Shown: positions 48,676-59,274, counted from the stretch's first letter. The stretch: 64,000 nt of DNA from Lachnospiraceae bacterium (GCA_016283275.1 JAEEMP010000125.1:62001-126000), one strand, 5' to 3'. Notes: generated by a model from the sequence alone, not told the origin. Program-made: numbers and translations.

Positions 48676-49510
48676 AGCTTTGAACCTCCTCAATAATATA
48701 TCTCGGGGTTGATGCCCCGGCTGTTATACCTATCAGACCGTCCATACCGGAAAGTTTTCCCTTTATATCATCTACTGTCTGAATAAAGTACGTATTCGCA
48801 CAATTCTTTTTGCATATATCGAACAGCTTACGACTGTTGGAGCTTTTCTCGTCCCCGATGACAATCATAATGTCCGCTTTTGCCGACAATTCATCGGCTT
48901 CAGCCTGCCTGATGCGCGTAGCATCACAAATTGTGTTCATAACAGTCATATTGTAACTGTTTTTTTGAAAAATATCAAGAAATTCTTGAAATTTGTTACG
49001 GTTAAACGTTGTTTGAGCGACAACGCAGATCTTTTCGTCCGGATCCGGCTTAAAATTTCTAACCTGTTCTTCGGTTTCCAAAACAGTTGCGCCATTACTG
49101 CTCCAGCCCACGATCCCAATAACTTCGGCATGTTTCGGGTTTCCGATAACGACGATCTTTTCTCCCTCGGCACTCTTTTGTGCGACAATTTTATGGATCC
49201 TTTTCACAAACGGGCATGTCGCATCGTAAACCTCATTGCCTGTCGCCTCGATCGCATCGCAAACACTCTTTTCGACGCCGTGGCATCTTATGACCACAAG
49301 CCCTTTGGGCCGGTCCTTAAGCTCACTTATATCGTTTATGACCTTTACTCCCCGCTTTTCAAACGATTCGATGAGCTTATCGTTATGAAGGATGGGACCG
49401 TAGGTATAGATCGGTGTTCCGCTGTCTATCGCCTTATTTAAAAGATCCACTCCTCTGCCGGCTCCGTAACAAAAACCCGCATTTTCCGAAATAACAACTT
49501 CTTTTGCCAC
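48656..49510 (-). CDS. ispH: 4-hydroxy-3-methylbut-2-enyl diphosphate reductase
   Basis: 284 aa; AGFCYGAGRGVD, DATCPFVKRIH. Confidence 0.95.
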   Translation of the reverse strand: MAKEVVISENAGFCYGAGRGVDLLNKAIDSGTPIYTYGPILHNDKLIESFEKRGVKVINDISELKDRPKGLVVIRCHGVEKSVCDAIEATGNEVYDATCPFVKRIHKIVAQKSAEGEKIVVIGNPKHAEVIGIVGWSSNGATVLETEEQVRNFKPDPDEKICVVAQTTFNRNKFQEFLDIFQKNSYNMTVMNTICDATRIRQAEADELSAKADIMIVIGDEKSSNSRKLFDICKKNCANTYFIQTVDDIKGKLSGMDGLIGITAGASTPRYIIEEVQSYVRNDV

Positions 49511-49511
49511 T

Positions 49512-50177
49512 TTACGACACCTTTTTAAACTCGTCTATGATCGTGTTTTTTACTTCTTCGATCGACATGTAGGAACTGTCTACATATACTGCTTCGGGAA
49601 CTCTCGTAAGCGGTGAATTGTCTCTGTGCATATCCCTGTAGTCACGTTCTCTGACCCCGGAGAGTATCTCGTCATAATCGGGATCCTCACCCTTTGCGAC
49701 AAGTTCGTCATATCGTCTTTTTGCACGCACCTCAACGTCCGCATCGAGATAGATCTTTAAATCCGCATTCGGAAGAACGACGCTTGCTATATCTCTTCCG
49801 TCCATGACCACATTTTCCGTATCTGTGAGCGATCTTTGAAGCTCCACGAGTTTTTCCCTTACTTCTTTGTAGGTCGAGACCATTGAAGCGGCATCGCTTA
49901 CAGCCGGAGTCCTTATAAGACCGTTTACGTTTTCTCCGTTTAAAAATACCGCCTGTTCTCCGTCTATGTATCTTATCGATACGTCCGCGGTCCTGCAAAG
50001 ATCCACAACAGCCTTCTCATCATCTTTGGAAACGCCTTCTTTTACGCAGTACAAAGCCATCGCCCTGTACATGGCACCGGTGTCAACATATACAAAATTA
50101 AGTTCTTTTGCCACCAGTTTGGCTATTGTGCTCTTACCTGCGCCCGCAGGCCCGTCTATTGCTATCTGATAACTCAT
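49512..50177 (-). CDS. cmk: Cytidylate kinase
   Basis: Start MSYQIAIDGPAGAGKSTIAK; DGRDIASVVLP. Confidence 0.95.
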   Translation of the reverse strand: MSYQIAIDGPAGAGKSTIAKLVAKELNFVYVDTGAMYRAMALYCVKEGVSKDDEKAVVDLCRTADVSIRYIDGEQAVFLNGENVNGLIRTPAVSDAASMVSTYKEVREKLVELQRSLTDTENVVMDGRDIASVVLPNADLKIYLDADVEVRAKRRYDELVAKGEDPDYDEILSGVRERDYRDMHRDNSPLTRVPEAVYVDSSYMSIEEVKNTIIDEFKKVS

Positions 50178-51412
50178 GATTCCTCCTTTTTGCTGCCGGC
50201 AAGATGTCCCGTCGACCATGCGAGCTGAAGATTGTAGCCGCCGGTCATTGCATCAATGTCTATCATCTCACCCGCAAAATAAAGATTTTTTATAAGTTTT
50301 GATTCCATTGTGGATGGATTTATATCTTTGACCGATACACCGCCTCTTGTGATTATGGCCTCTTCTATCGGTCTTGTTCCCGTGATCTTAAAAGAAAGGT
50401 TCTTTAAAAGGTTAAGAAGGGTCTTTCTTTCCTCTCTGGATATGAGATTTACCTTTGTGTCGGGATCGATGCCGGAAAGTTTTACAACGGTCTCCGTTAG
50501 TCTTTTTGGTAACAGTCCGTCGAGCGAATTTTTAAACGACTTATTCCGATTTTCTTCAAAATCCCTTAAGATCCGCTTATCAAGCTGTTCCTCGGATAAC
50601 CACGGCTTAAGATCGATCGATGCGTAAATATCTGAGTTCTTTTCCGCCTCTTTCTGATAAAAAGAACTTGCACTCAATACAAGCGGCCCCGAAACTCCGA
50701 AATGTGTAAAAAGCATCTCGCCGAGTTCCGAAAAGATCGTTTTTTTACCGGAAATAAGTGAAAACGTGACATTCTTAAGCGAAAGGCCCTGAAGGTCATT
50801 TACCCACTCTTCATCAGAAGTAAGCGGAATGAGTGAAGGGACCGTATCCGTTATCTTATGGCCCGAATCACGCGCGAGTCTAAGCCCGTCCCCGTCCGAA
50901 CCGGTTGCGGGATAGCTTAAACCGCCTGTCGCAAGTATGACCTTATCGGCAGTAAGTTTAGAATCATCCGTTAAAATAACACCCATTAAGACATTGTTGT
51001 CAATTATGAGCGATCTTACTTTTTTATTGAGTAAAACCTTTACATTTTCCGCTTTTAAGACCTTCTCAAGCGTTTTTATTATATCCGAAGAATGATCTGA
51101 AACCGGGAATACCCTGTTCCCTCTCTCCACTTTAAGCTTACATCCGTTATCTTCAAAAAAAGACATAACGGCATTGTTGTCATAAGAATAAAGTGCGCTG
51201 TACATAAACTTCGGATTTCTGTTTATGTTGGAAAAAACCGTTTCAATGTCCGATGAATTGGTGACATTGCATCGCCCTTTTCCCGTTATAAAAAGCTTCT
51301 TGCCGAGCTTTTCGTTCTTTTCGATCAAAGTAACTTCATCACCCGCTCCGGCCGCGGCTATTGAAGCCATCATCCCCGCAGCTCCGCCGCCAACGACAAT
51401 TACTTTACTCAT
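50174..51412 (-). CDS. NAD(P)/FAD-dependent oxidoreductase (HI0933/YhiN family)
   Basis: 412 aa; VVGGGAAGMMASIAAA; GKKLFITGKGRCNVTN. Confidence 0.92.
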   Translation of the reverse strand: MSKVIVVGGGAAGMMASIAAAGAGDEVTLIEKNEKLGKKLFITGKGRCNVTNSSDIETVFSNINRNPKFMYSALYSYDNNAVMSFFEDNGCKLKVERGNRVFPVSDHSSDIIKTLEKVLKAENVKVLLNKKVRSLIIDNNVLMGVILTDDSKLTADKVILATGGLSYPATGSDGDGLRLARDSGHKITDTVPSLIPLTSDEEWVNDLQGLSLKNVTFSLISGKKTIFSELGEMLFTHFGVSGPLVLSASSFYQKEAEKNSDIYASIDLKPWLSEEQLDKRILRDFEENRNKSFKNSLDGLLPKRLTETVVKLSGIDPDTKVNLISREERKTLLNLLKNLSFKITGTRPIEEAIITRGGVSVKDINPSTMESKLIKNLYFAGEMIDIDAMTGGYNLQLAWSTGHLAGSKKEES

Positions 51413-52346
51413 CCGTATCTCCGTTTTGTTCTTCTTTTCTCAAAGAATAGTTAAGTATCGGTTCATCATCTATGAAGTTGATCTCATCGTTTAAGTATAC
51501 CTGATAATTGCCCCACGCTTCCTCAAGATTTTCCAGATTTGTCTTGACCTCATCGGGTCTTTTAAGGCAAAGCGCCACAACAAGCGCATTAATAACACTG
51601 AGCGGAGCCACCAGCGAATCCACGATCGAGACCATATCGGAACGGGCCAGAAGGTTACATGACGAATAAAGGTTCATGGGCGAATGAACGGAATCGGTTA
51701 TGGTAATGACCTTGGCATTCCTGTCATTGGCAAATTCCATAGCCTTAAGGGTACGCATGGAATACCTTGGGAAAGAGATACCGATTATACAGTCATGTTC
51801 ATCGATCCTGATCATCTGCTCAAACATTTCGCTTACACTTGTGGTGCCCAGCAGTACCACATCGGGTCTTATCATGTTTAAGTAGAAATGAAGAAACCTT
51901 GCAAGAGGTTCGCAGGAACGAAGTCCCACTACATAAACCTTTCTCGCTCTTAAAATAAGATCCACGGCAAGTTCGAATGAATTGACATCCAGATTTGCCA
52001 TAGTATCCTCAAGTTTTTCGATATCCGACGATATAACGGAGGTAAGTAACTCGGACTGGCTTGCTCTTCCGTATTTTGCTCCGATCTTCTGAACGGTATT
52101 GATCTTTGATTTGTACCATTCTTCAAGATCCTTCATAAACTCCGGAAAACCGTCATAACCTAATGCGGAAGCAAATCGTACGACCGTCGATTCGCTTACG
52201 CCTACGGTCTCACCGAGTTTTGCGGCCGTCATAAATACAGCCTGATCGTATCTGTCCACGATGTAGGCCGCAATGAGCTTATGTCCTTTGCTTAATTTGG
52301 GATAAGCTTCGTTGATAACAGACAAAAAGTCTTTGGAATCGTCCAT
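51405..52346 (-). CDS. RpiR/MurR-family regulator (HTH + SIS)
   Basis: 313 aa; TVGVSESTVVRFASALGYDGFPEF; SIS domain. Confidence 0.92.
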   Translation of the reverse strand: MDDSKDFLSVINEAYPKLSKGHKLIAAYIVDRYDQAVFMTAAKLGETVGVSESTVVRFASALGYDGFPEFMKDLEEWYKSKINTVQKIGAKYGRASQSELLTSVISSDIEKLEDTMANLDVNSFELAVDLILRARKVYVVGLRSCEPLARFLHFYLNMIRPDVVLLGTTSVSEMFEQMIRIDEHDCIIGISFPRYSMRTLKAMEFANDRNAKVITITDSVHSPMNLYSSCNLLARSDMVSIVDSLVAPLSVINALVVALCLKRPDEVKTNLENLEEAWGNYQVYLNDEINFIDDEPILNYSLRKEEQNGDTDE

Positions 52347-52365
52347 TTGATAAAGTACCTCTTAT

Positions 52366-52917
52366 TTATCTTCTTACAAAAGCCTTATAGGCCTCTTCGA
52401 GCTGAATGCGCGTCTCGGCATAGGAAAGATCGAAATCCCCTGTAATAGACATACATGCCGCGCCGTGAATGAGCATCCACATCTTCATGAAAATGGACTC
52501 GGGAGAAGAAACGCCCTCTTCCGTTGCCATGTTCATCTCGGTCTTTACCGCACCCGTACGGCCGTTAAGCTTGCTGTATAAGTTATAATCACCACGATCG
52601 CCCTTGATAAAAAGGAACGAGAACAGATTGCTCTCCTTCTGGGCAAAGGTAATATAAGCCAAGCCTAAGTTGACAAACGGAATGTGGCTGCTCTTATCGA
52701 ATTTTTCATAAAAATCATCGAAGAAATAAAGAGACTTTTCGAACACCTGAAGGTAGCAGTCCTCCATATTTTCGAAATTACGGAATATAGGCTGTGTCGA
52801 GCAACCCGCATATGCTGCAAGCTTTCTCGCGGTAACCTCTTCGATTCCCTTCTCTCTCGTCATGTTGAAGGCCGCTGTAAGAATATCATTCTTTGATATT
52901 ATTTCTTTTCTTGCCAT
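52366..52917 (-). CDS. TetR/AcrR-family regulator
   Basis: 183 aa; ILTAAFNMTREKGIEEVTARKLAAYAGCS. Confidence 0.85.
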   Translation of the reverse strand: MARKEIISKNDILTAAFNMTREKGIEEVTARKLAAYAGCSTQPIFRNFENMEDCYLQVFEKSLYFFDDFYEKFDKSSHIPFVNLGLAYITFAQKESNLFSFLFIKGDRGDYNLYSKLNGRTGAVKTEMNMATEEGVSSPESIFMKMWMLIHGAACMSITGDFDLSYAETRIQLEEAYKAFVRR

Positions 52918-53007
52918 ATAATACCCCCTAAAGATTGTGAACCGCTTTATGCCACCCCGGCATCATTATGCGGCAGTCAATTTTACCCCTTGGAAAGAAC
53001 ACATGTT

Positions 53008-53036
53008 ATTATACATAAAAACCGCATTATATGCAA
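53008..53036 (-). promoter_or_regulatory. Promoter upstream of the TetR-RpiR-cmk-ispH-rpsA run
   Basis: Minus TTGCAT-17 nt-TATAAT. Confidence 0.6.
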
Positions 53037-53124
53037 ACCTTTGCTTTATTTTTATAAATTATTAACCTATAATGAATAAGGTCTAAAAAATAATTGCCGT
53101 TTCACGGCTCACAAAAAAGGAATC

Positions 53125-54234
53125 ATGATTATGAAAGTGGTTTTGGAGCATCTTACCAAGAAATTTCCCAACAGAAACAAAAAAATAAAAGGAGACGTTA
53201 TCGCCGTCAACGATTTTACTTTTGAGATACCCGACGGAAAGCTCATCGGCTTACTCGGTCCGTCCGGCTGCGGAAAAAGTACGACCTTAAACCTTATAAG
53301 CGGTCTTGAAAAACCCACGAGCGGCAAGGTTTATTTCGGAGAAGACGATGTCACCGGACTTCCGCCCGAACACAGGGGCGTCGGTCTTGTGTTTCAAAAT
53401 TATGCGCTTTACCCGCACCTTACGGTAAGGCAGAATATTGTCTTCCCTCTTGAAAATCTCAAGGGAAAAGACAAGCTTTCAAAAGAAGCAATGGAAGCAA
53501 AGGCGCTTGAGGCCGCAAAGCTTGTGCAGATAGATGAATATATGGAAAGAAAACCCGGCGAACTCTCGGGCGGTCAGCAGCAGCGTGTCGCAATAGCCAG
53601 AGCTTTGGTAAAGATGCCCAAAGTACTTCTTTTGGACGAGCCTTTATCAAACCTCGATGCAAGATTACGCCTTCAGACCCGCGAGGAAATAAGACGTATA
53701 CAAAAAGAGACCGGCATCACGACCGTATTCGTAACGCACGATCAGGAAGAAGCAATGAGCATTTCGGATATGATAGTCGTTATGAAAGACGGTATCTTCC
53801 AGCAGATGGGAAAACCCCAGGATGTATACGATAAGCCCGTAAATCTTTTCGTGGCTAAATTTTTGGGAACCCCTGCGATCAATGTTTTTAAAGGTTTTGT
53901 AAGATCCGGAAAGCTGTACATAGGAAGCGATGCGGTACTTGATGTTGATATTCCCGATAAGGAAGTATGGGTGGGCATCCGTCCCGAGGGCTTCATAGTC
54001 GATGAAAACGGACCTTTTAAGTGTAAGCTTAAAGGCATTGAAGTCATGGGCCGCGATACGAGCGTTATATCGGAAAACGAAGAGCTTGACGGTGTCACGG
54101 TTCGCTCCATTGTGCCTTCCGATACTGCAATAGACACGACAAAGGAAACGGTTTCTTTTTCCTTAAAGCCGTATAAAGTACACATTTTCGATAAAACTAC
54201 CGAAGAAAGAATCGTTACCGACGCGGAGGCATAA
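53125..54234 (+). CDS. Sugar ABC transporter ATP-binding protein (MsmK/UgpC-like)
   Basis: LLGPSGCGKSTTLNLISGLE; LSGGQQQRVAIARAL; start may be 53131 by SD spacing. Confidence 0.93.
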   Translation: MIMKVVLEHLTKKFPNRNKKIKGDVIAVNDFTFEIPDGKLIGLLGPSGCGKSTTLNLISGLEKPTSGKVYFGEDDVTGLPPEHRGVGLVFQNYALYPHLTVRQNIVFPLENLKGKDKLSKEAMEAKALEAAKLVQIDEYMERKPGELSGGQQQRVAIARALVKMPKVLLLDEPLSNLDARLRLQTREEIRRIQKETGITTVFVTHDQEEAMSISDMIVVMKDGIFQQMGKPQDVYDKPVNLFVAKFLGTPAINVFKGFVRSGKLYIGSDAVLDVDIPDKEVWVGIRPEGFIVDENGPFKCKLKGIEVMGRDTSVISENEELDGVTVRSIVPSDTAIDTTKETVSFSLKPYKVHIFDKTTEERIVTDAEA

Positions 54235-54236
54235 GC

Positions 54237-55124
54237 ATGAAAAACAACGTTAAAGGCTTTTTATATCTTCTGCCCGCAATACTTTTCTTACTGGTGTTCA
54301 TGGTATATCCGCTCGTGGATGTGGTCGTGTATTCCTTTGAGGAAGGTTATAACTTTGCTTCGCAAAGCTTCTTCGGAACGGGTCTTTACAACTTTTCGTA
54401 TGTACTTCACGACCCGTACTTTATGCAGGCGGTCAAGAACACTTTCATAATAGTCATAATCACGGTCCCGCTTTCCACGGGGATCGCACTTTTGATATCT
54501 TTGGGGCTTAATTCCATAAAGCCGTTAAAAGAACTCTTCCAGACCGTTTACTTTCTGCCTTATGTCACAAACACTTTGGCTGTAGGTCTTGTTTTCATGA
54601 TCCTGTTTAAAAAGACCGCATATTCCGACGGTCTCATCAATATGGTCATAAACCTCTTCGGCCATGAATCGATCGACTTTATCGACGGTCCTTACTGGGC
54701 GAAGATGTTTGTTATGTGCTTTTATACGATCTGGGTCGTAATGCCGTTTAAGATCCTGATCCTCACAAGCGCTCTTGCGGGAGTAAAGAAAGATTATTAC
54801 AATGCGGCAAAGGTGGACGGTACAAGCCGGTTCAGGATTTTTTACAAGATCACTCTTCCGATGATATCCCCGATGATCTTCTATCTTGTGATCACAGGTT
54901 TTATCGGAGCCTTCAAGGCATATTCCGATGAGGTTGCGATATTCGGTACAAATTTAAATGCAGCCGGTATGAATACTATAGTCGGCTATGTATACGATAT
55001 GCTCTACGGCGATTCGGGCGGTTATCCTTCATATGCTTCGGCTGCCTCCCTTATCCTGTTCGCGATAGTGTTTACGATAACAGTCATCAACTTGACCATA
55101 AGCAAGAAAAACATTCAATATTAA
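54237..55124 (+). CDS. Sugar ABC transporter permease (MalF-like)
   Basis: 295 aa; NAAKVDGTSRFRIFYKITLPMISP EAA loop. Confidence 0.93.
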   Translation: MKNNVKGFLYLLPAILFLLVFMVYPLVDVVVYSFEEGYNFASQSFFGTGLYNFSYVLHDPYFMQAVKNTFIIVIITVPLSTGIALLISLGLNSIKPLKELFQTVYFLPYVTNTLAVGLVFMILFKKTAYSDGLINMVINLFGHESIDFIDGPYWAKMFVMCFYTIWVVMPFKILILTSALAGVKKDYYNAAKVDGTSRFRIFYKITLPMISPMIFYLVITGFIGAFKAYSDEVAIFGTNLNAAGMNTIVGYVYDMLYGDSGGYPSYASAASLILFAIVFTITVINLTISKKNIQY

Positions 55125-55135
55125 GGCGGATTGAC

Positions 55136-56011
55136 ATGGAAAATCAACTTGATTTCGAATTAATAGAAAAACGCACAAAGACCCGCGCCAAGATAAAGAC
55201 AACAGTCACTTATATACTTTTGGGCATTTGGGCTTTGATCGTTCTTTTCCCGTTTTACTGGATGATACTTACATCGGTAAAAAGCTACAGTGTATATAAC
55301 TCCGAATACGTTCCGACGTTTTTTACATTAAGCCCTACTCTTAAAAACTATATAGACGCGTTCACGACAGTAAGCCTTTCAAGATATTTCTTAAATACGA
55401 TAGTGTTTACCGTTATTACGACCGCTCTTATGCTCATAGTTACGGTACTGGCGGCATTCGCTTTCTCCAGGCTCGATTTTAAGGGAAAGAACCTTGTGTT
55501 CGCTGTCTTTCTTTCACTTATGATGATACCCAACGAGCTTGTGGTCATCACGAACTTCGTGACCATCACGAACCTTGACTGGAGAAATACATTCACCGGC
55601 CTTGTAATGCCTTCGGTAACAAGTATCTTTTATATATATCTGTTAAAAGAAAACTTCGAGCAGATACCGGATTCATTGTATAAAGCCGCAAAAGTGGACG
55701 GCACGAGCGATCTTAAATACCTTTTAAAGGTTATGATCCCGATATGCAAGCCCACTGTGATAACGATACTCATCCTTAAAGTCATCGAATGCTGGAACTC
55801 CTATGTGTGGCCCAGACTTATCACCGACGATTCAAACTACTTCCTGGTGTCAAACGGTATTCAGTCGATCCGTGAAAACGGTTTTGGCCGCGAGAACATC
55901 CCCGCGATGATGGCTGCGGTCGTCGTTATCTCGATCCCGCTTATAATCATCTTCCTCATCTTCCACAAAAAGATCATGGAAGGTGTTTCGAGAGGAGGTA
56001 CAAAAGGATGA
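55136..56011 (+). CDS. Sugar ABC transporter permease (MalG-like)
   Basis: 291 aa; KAAKVDGTSDLKYLLKVMIPICKP. Confidence 0.93.
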   Translation: MENQLDFELIEKRTKTRAKIKTTVTYILLGIWALIVLFPFYWMILTSVKSYSVYNSEYVPTFFTLSPTLKNYIDAFTTVSLSRYFLNTIVFTVITTALMLIVTVLAAFAFSRLDFKGKNLVFAVFLSLMMIPNELVVITNFVTITNLDWRNTFTGLVMPSVTSIFYIYLLKENFEQIPDSLYKAAKVDGTSDLKYLLKVMIPICKPTVITILILKVIECWNSYVWPRLITDDSNYFLVSNGIQSIRENGFGRENIPAMMAAVVVISIPLIIIFLIFHKKIMEGVSRGGTKG

Positions 56012-57615
56012 TAAAAAAGATAAAAGCCGTTTTGGCCGCTTGCGTTCTTTTGATATCCGCTCTTCCGCTTTCCGCCTGCCACGGATCAAAAGGATTTGAA
56101 GCGTTTACCGTTCCTGAAAACTTTGACGAAAGCAGGCACTACGAGATAACCTTCTGGGCCAAGAACGATACGAACCAGACTCAGGCCTCTATATATGAAA
56201 AGGCCATAAAGGATTTTGAGGCGATCTATCCCAATATCACCGTCAATATGCGCCTTTATACCGATTACGGAAAGATATACAACGACGTAATAACCAATAT
56301 ATCCACACAGACCACTCCCAATGTCTGCATCACTTATCCCGATCATATAGCTACCTATATGACCGGCACAAATGTCGTGGTCCCTTTGGACGATCTTTTC
56401 CGGGATGCAAGATACGGGCTTAACGGAAGCGAGATAAAATTCGACGCTCCGTCATTTGACGAACTCATTCCTTCATTTATCGAAGAATGCAAGATCGGCG
56501 ACCATTATTATGCCATTCCTTATATGCGTTCGACCGAAGCTTTGTATATAAACAAAACCTATGTTGAAAAGCTCGGGTATGAAATTCCCAAAGATATAAC
56601 CTGGGATTTTGTGTGGGAAGTATCCGAAAAGGCCATGGAAAAGGATTCTGACGACAACTTTAAGGTAAACGGCCAAAAGGTCATGATCCCGTTTATCTAT
56701 AAGTCGACCGACAATATGATGATATCGATGCTTAAGCAGCTGAATGCGGATTATTCAGACGCCAACGGCAATATCCTCATATTCAACGATACCACGAAAG
56801 AGCTTTTGAAAGAGATCTCTGTCCATGGTAAAAGCGGTGCATTTTCAACCTTTAAGATCTCAAGTTATCCCGGTAACTTCTTAAACGCCGGCCAGTGTAT
56901 TTTTGCCATCGATTCGACCGCGGGGGCTTCATGGATCGGTACGCTTGCACCCCACTCGGATATAAGCGCGGATAAACTTGTGGATTTTGAGACCGTCGTA
57001 TGTCCCATTCCGCAGTTCGACCCCGGTAATCCCAAGATGATCTCGCAGGGTCCTTCGATCTGTATATTCAACAAAGAAGACGACGGTGAAGTTCTTGCCT
57101 CGTGGCTGTTTACACAGTTTATGCTCACAAACGACGTACAGACCGCCTATTCAAAGACCGAGGGCTATGTACCCGTAACAAGCAAGGCGCAGAACTCTCC
57201 CGAATACATCGATTACCTTAGCCGCGAGGGCGAAGACGAGGAAGAACACTATGCCATCAAGATACAGGCGGCCAAACTTCTTCTCGATAATACGAACAAT
57301 ACCTTTGTTACTCCCGTGTTCAACGGTTCGGCATCCCTTCGTGATGCGGCGGGACAGCTTATCGAAGGCGTTACCAAGGCAGTAAGGCGTAAACAGACGG
57401 TAGACGATGCTTTTATCGATAAACTGTTTGACGATACCGCTTCTTTGTACCATTTAAATCAGGGAAATATGTCCTCGACATCCTACGGCGAAAAGCGCGA
57501 TCTCGGTCCTCTACCCAAAACCGCAGTCGCACTTATCACAATACTTATAATCGTGTGGATCCTTATCGGAGCATATTATCTTAACGGATTTATCAGAAAA
57601 CATAAGAAAAAATAG
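56008..57615 (+). CDS. ABC transporter extracellular solute-binding lipoprotein with C-terminal TM helix
   Basis: 535 aa; lipobox LSAC; SBP_1-like; C-term VALITILIIVWILIGAYYLNGFIRKHKKK. Confidence 0.88.
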   Translation: MIKKIKAVLAACVLLISALPLSACHGSKGFEAFTVPENFDESRHYEITFWAKNDTNQTQASIYEKAIKDFEAIYPNITVNMRLYTDYGKIYNDVITNISTQTTPNVCITYPDHIATYMTGTNVVVPLDDLFRDARYGLNGSEIKFDAPSFDELIPSFIEECKIGDHYYAIPYMRSTEALYINKTYVEKLGYEIPKDITWDFVWEVSEKAMEKDSDDNFKVNGQKVMIPFIYKSTDNMMISMLKQLNADYSDANGNILIFNDTTKELLKEISVHGKSGAFSTFKISSYPGNFLNAGQCIFAIDSTAGASWIGTLAPHSDISADKLVDFETVVCPIPQFDPGNPKMISQGPSICIFNKEDDGEVLASWLFTQFMLTNDVQTAYSKTEGYVPVTSKAQNSPEYIDYLSREGEDEEEHYAIKIQAAKLLLDNTNNTFVTPVFNGSASLRDAAGQLIEGVTKAVRRKQTVDDAFIDKLFDDTASLYHLNQGNMSSTSYGEKRDLGPLPKTAVALITILIIVWILIGAYYLNGFIRKHKKK

Positions 57616-57659
57616 ACAAAAAAGAAGCCTTTAATGCTTAAAATTGTGACATATGTTTA

Positions 57660-57687
57660 TTGAAATCCTAAACATATAAAGTATAAT
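57660..57687 (+). promoter_or_regulatory. Promoter of the 229-aa lipoprotein gene
   Basis: TTGAAA-16 nt-TATAAT. Confidence 0.65.
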
Positions 57688-57729
57688 AAAGACGTTTGAT
57701 AAAACCATTCAAATGAAAAGGAGATTATT

Positions 57730-58419
57730 ATGAAAAAAGTATTGGCACTTGTTATGGCCCTTACTCTCATCTTCGCTTTTGCAGGATGCGGTGAGGCAAA
57801 GAACACTTCCGCTAAGTCAGAAGGTGTTATGACATACGCTGAGTATGATGCAGCTGCACTTGATTCGGAAGTAACTGTTGAATGCTATGTACAGGCACAT
57901 CAGTCATGGTGGGACAACAAGATCACAGTTTATGCAGCCGATGAAGACGGTGCATATTTCTTCTATGAGATGGCATGTTCCGAAGAAGATGCCGCAAAGC
58001 TTGTACCCGGCACCAAGATCAAAGCTAAAGGTTACAAGAGCGAGTGGTCGGGTGAAGTTGAGATCACAGACGCTACATTTGAGATCGAAGACGGTTCTTA
58101 CATCGCTCCCGTTAAGGATGTTACCGGTAAGTCTGCAGACGAACTTAAGGCTTTCCAGAACCAACTCGTAGCATTTAACGGCATGACCGTTGAAGCTGTT
58201 TCCTACAAGAACAACACACCCGGTGATGATATCTACGTTACACTTTCCAAGGACGGCATCAATTTTGAATTCTGCCTTGAGTACTACTTAAACGGCAGCG
58301 ACGAAGCTTTCTACAATACAGTAGGCAATCTTGAAGTCGGCTCAACCGTTGATGTTGAAGGTTTCCTTTACTGGTATGAAGGACCCGATGCACATCTTAC
58401 CAAAGTTACTGTTAAGTAA
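57730..58419 (+). CDS. Lipoprotein, possibly OB-fold-like
   Basis: 229 aa; lipobox AFAGC; beta-rich VTVECYVQAHQSW..ITVYAADEDGAYFFYEM and repeat-like second half. Confidence 0.7.
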   Translation: MKKVLALVMALTLIFAFAGCGEAKNTSAKSEGVMTYAEYDAAALDSEVTVECYVQAHQSWWDNKITVYAADEDGAYFFYEMACSEEDAAKLVPGTKIKAKGYKSEWSGEVEITDATFEIEDGSYIAPVKDVTGKSADELKAFQNQLVAFNGMTVEAVSYKNNTPGDDIYVTLSKDGINFEFCLEYYLNGSDEAFYNTVGNLEVGSTVDVEGFLYWYEGPDAHLTKVTVK

Positions 58420-58439
58420 GAAATCGATCCAAAAATTAA

Positions 58440-58466
58440 GGCAGGGCACAAAGCCCTGCCTTTTTT
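58440..58466 (+). terminator. Intrinsic terminator
   Basis: GGCAGGGC-ACAAA-GCCCTGCC-TTTTTT. Confidence 0.9.
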
Positions 58467-58473
58467 ATATGTT

Positions 58474-59274
58474 TTATTTTACAAAATAATGTCTTCCGAG
58501 CCACTTTGACAATCCGTCCAGTCCCGGGAAGAACATCCTCTCGCTCACATTCTGCTGATCGAGCATATCACGTATGCGCCAGCGGAGTTCTTTGGGGATG
58601 ATGTATTTAATGGTCTTCTCGGTATACTTATCCAAAAAATCGGCAAGATTTTCTATGCCGTTCGGCACTATCGAGAAGAACGAATACTGATTGACGATCC
58701 TCGGATCTATCGACGGAGGTTCTATGACGACCATTGATTTATCCGACATATCCGCATCGTACTGCTTAAGGCTCGGTACCACATCATTTAACATATTGAC
58801 CGTAAATACGGTCGTCTTATGACTTGCAAGCTCGCTTTTGTATTTTTCGGGAAGGAGCGCATGTATCTCCTTCATGTCGATCCTCCAGATCATGCAGTCG
58901 TGAGCATCCATTTTATCAAGATTATTCTCACATGTCGCAAAATGAAGCGCCACCAGCGGAGACTGTGACCAGTCAAGAAGTCTTGTCGGCAGTCCGTAGT
59001 GCTGACCCATGAACATCTGTCTCCAGACGGATCTTTCGATCGTGGGATCTTCAAGCGCACCGTATTTGGTAAAGTTCATCAGGATACTTGTCTCAAGCTC
59101 AGCCTTATGCTGTTTGCAGTTTCTGTCAAGGCTGGTCGTAAGATCAAACTTTGTATTGGTCATGCCCCTGTACAGATACCAGCTCCTGTTTCTGTCAAGA
59201 TCTTCCCTGTATTCCTGCTGCGTGTATAACGGAAGAATATCTTCGATCGTTTTAAGTTCAATTATTTTAACCAT
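58474..59274 (-). CDS. FRG-domain protein
   Basis: LYRGMTNTKFDLTTSLDR; MGQHYGLPTRLLDWSQSPLVALHFA; start MVKIIELK favoured by AAAGGTG. Confidence 0.88.
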   Translation of the reverse strand: MVKIIELKTIEDILPLYTQQEYREDLDRNRSWYLYRGMTNTKFDLTTSLDRNCKQHKAELETSILMNFTKYGALEDPTIERSVWRQMFMGQHYGLPTRLLDWSQSPLVALHFATCENNLDKMDAHDCMIWRIDMKEIHALLPEKYKSELASHKTTVFTVNMLNDVVPSLKQYDADMSDKSMVVIEPPSIDPRIVNQYSFFSIVPNGIENLADFLDKYTEKTIKYIIPKELRWRIRDMLDQQNVSERMFFPGLDGLSKWLGRHYFVK

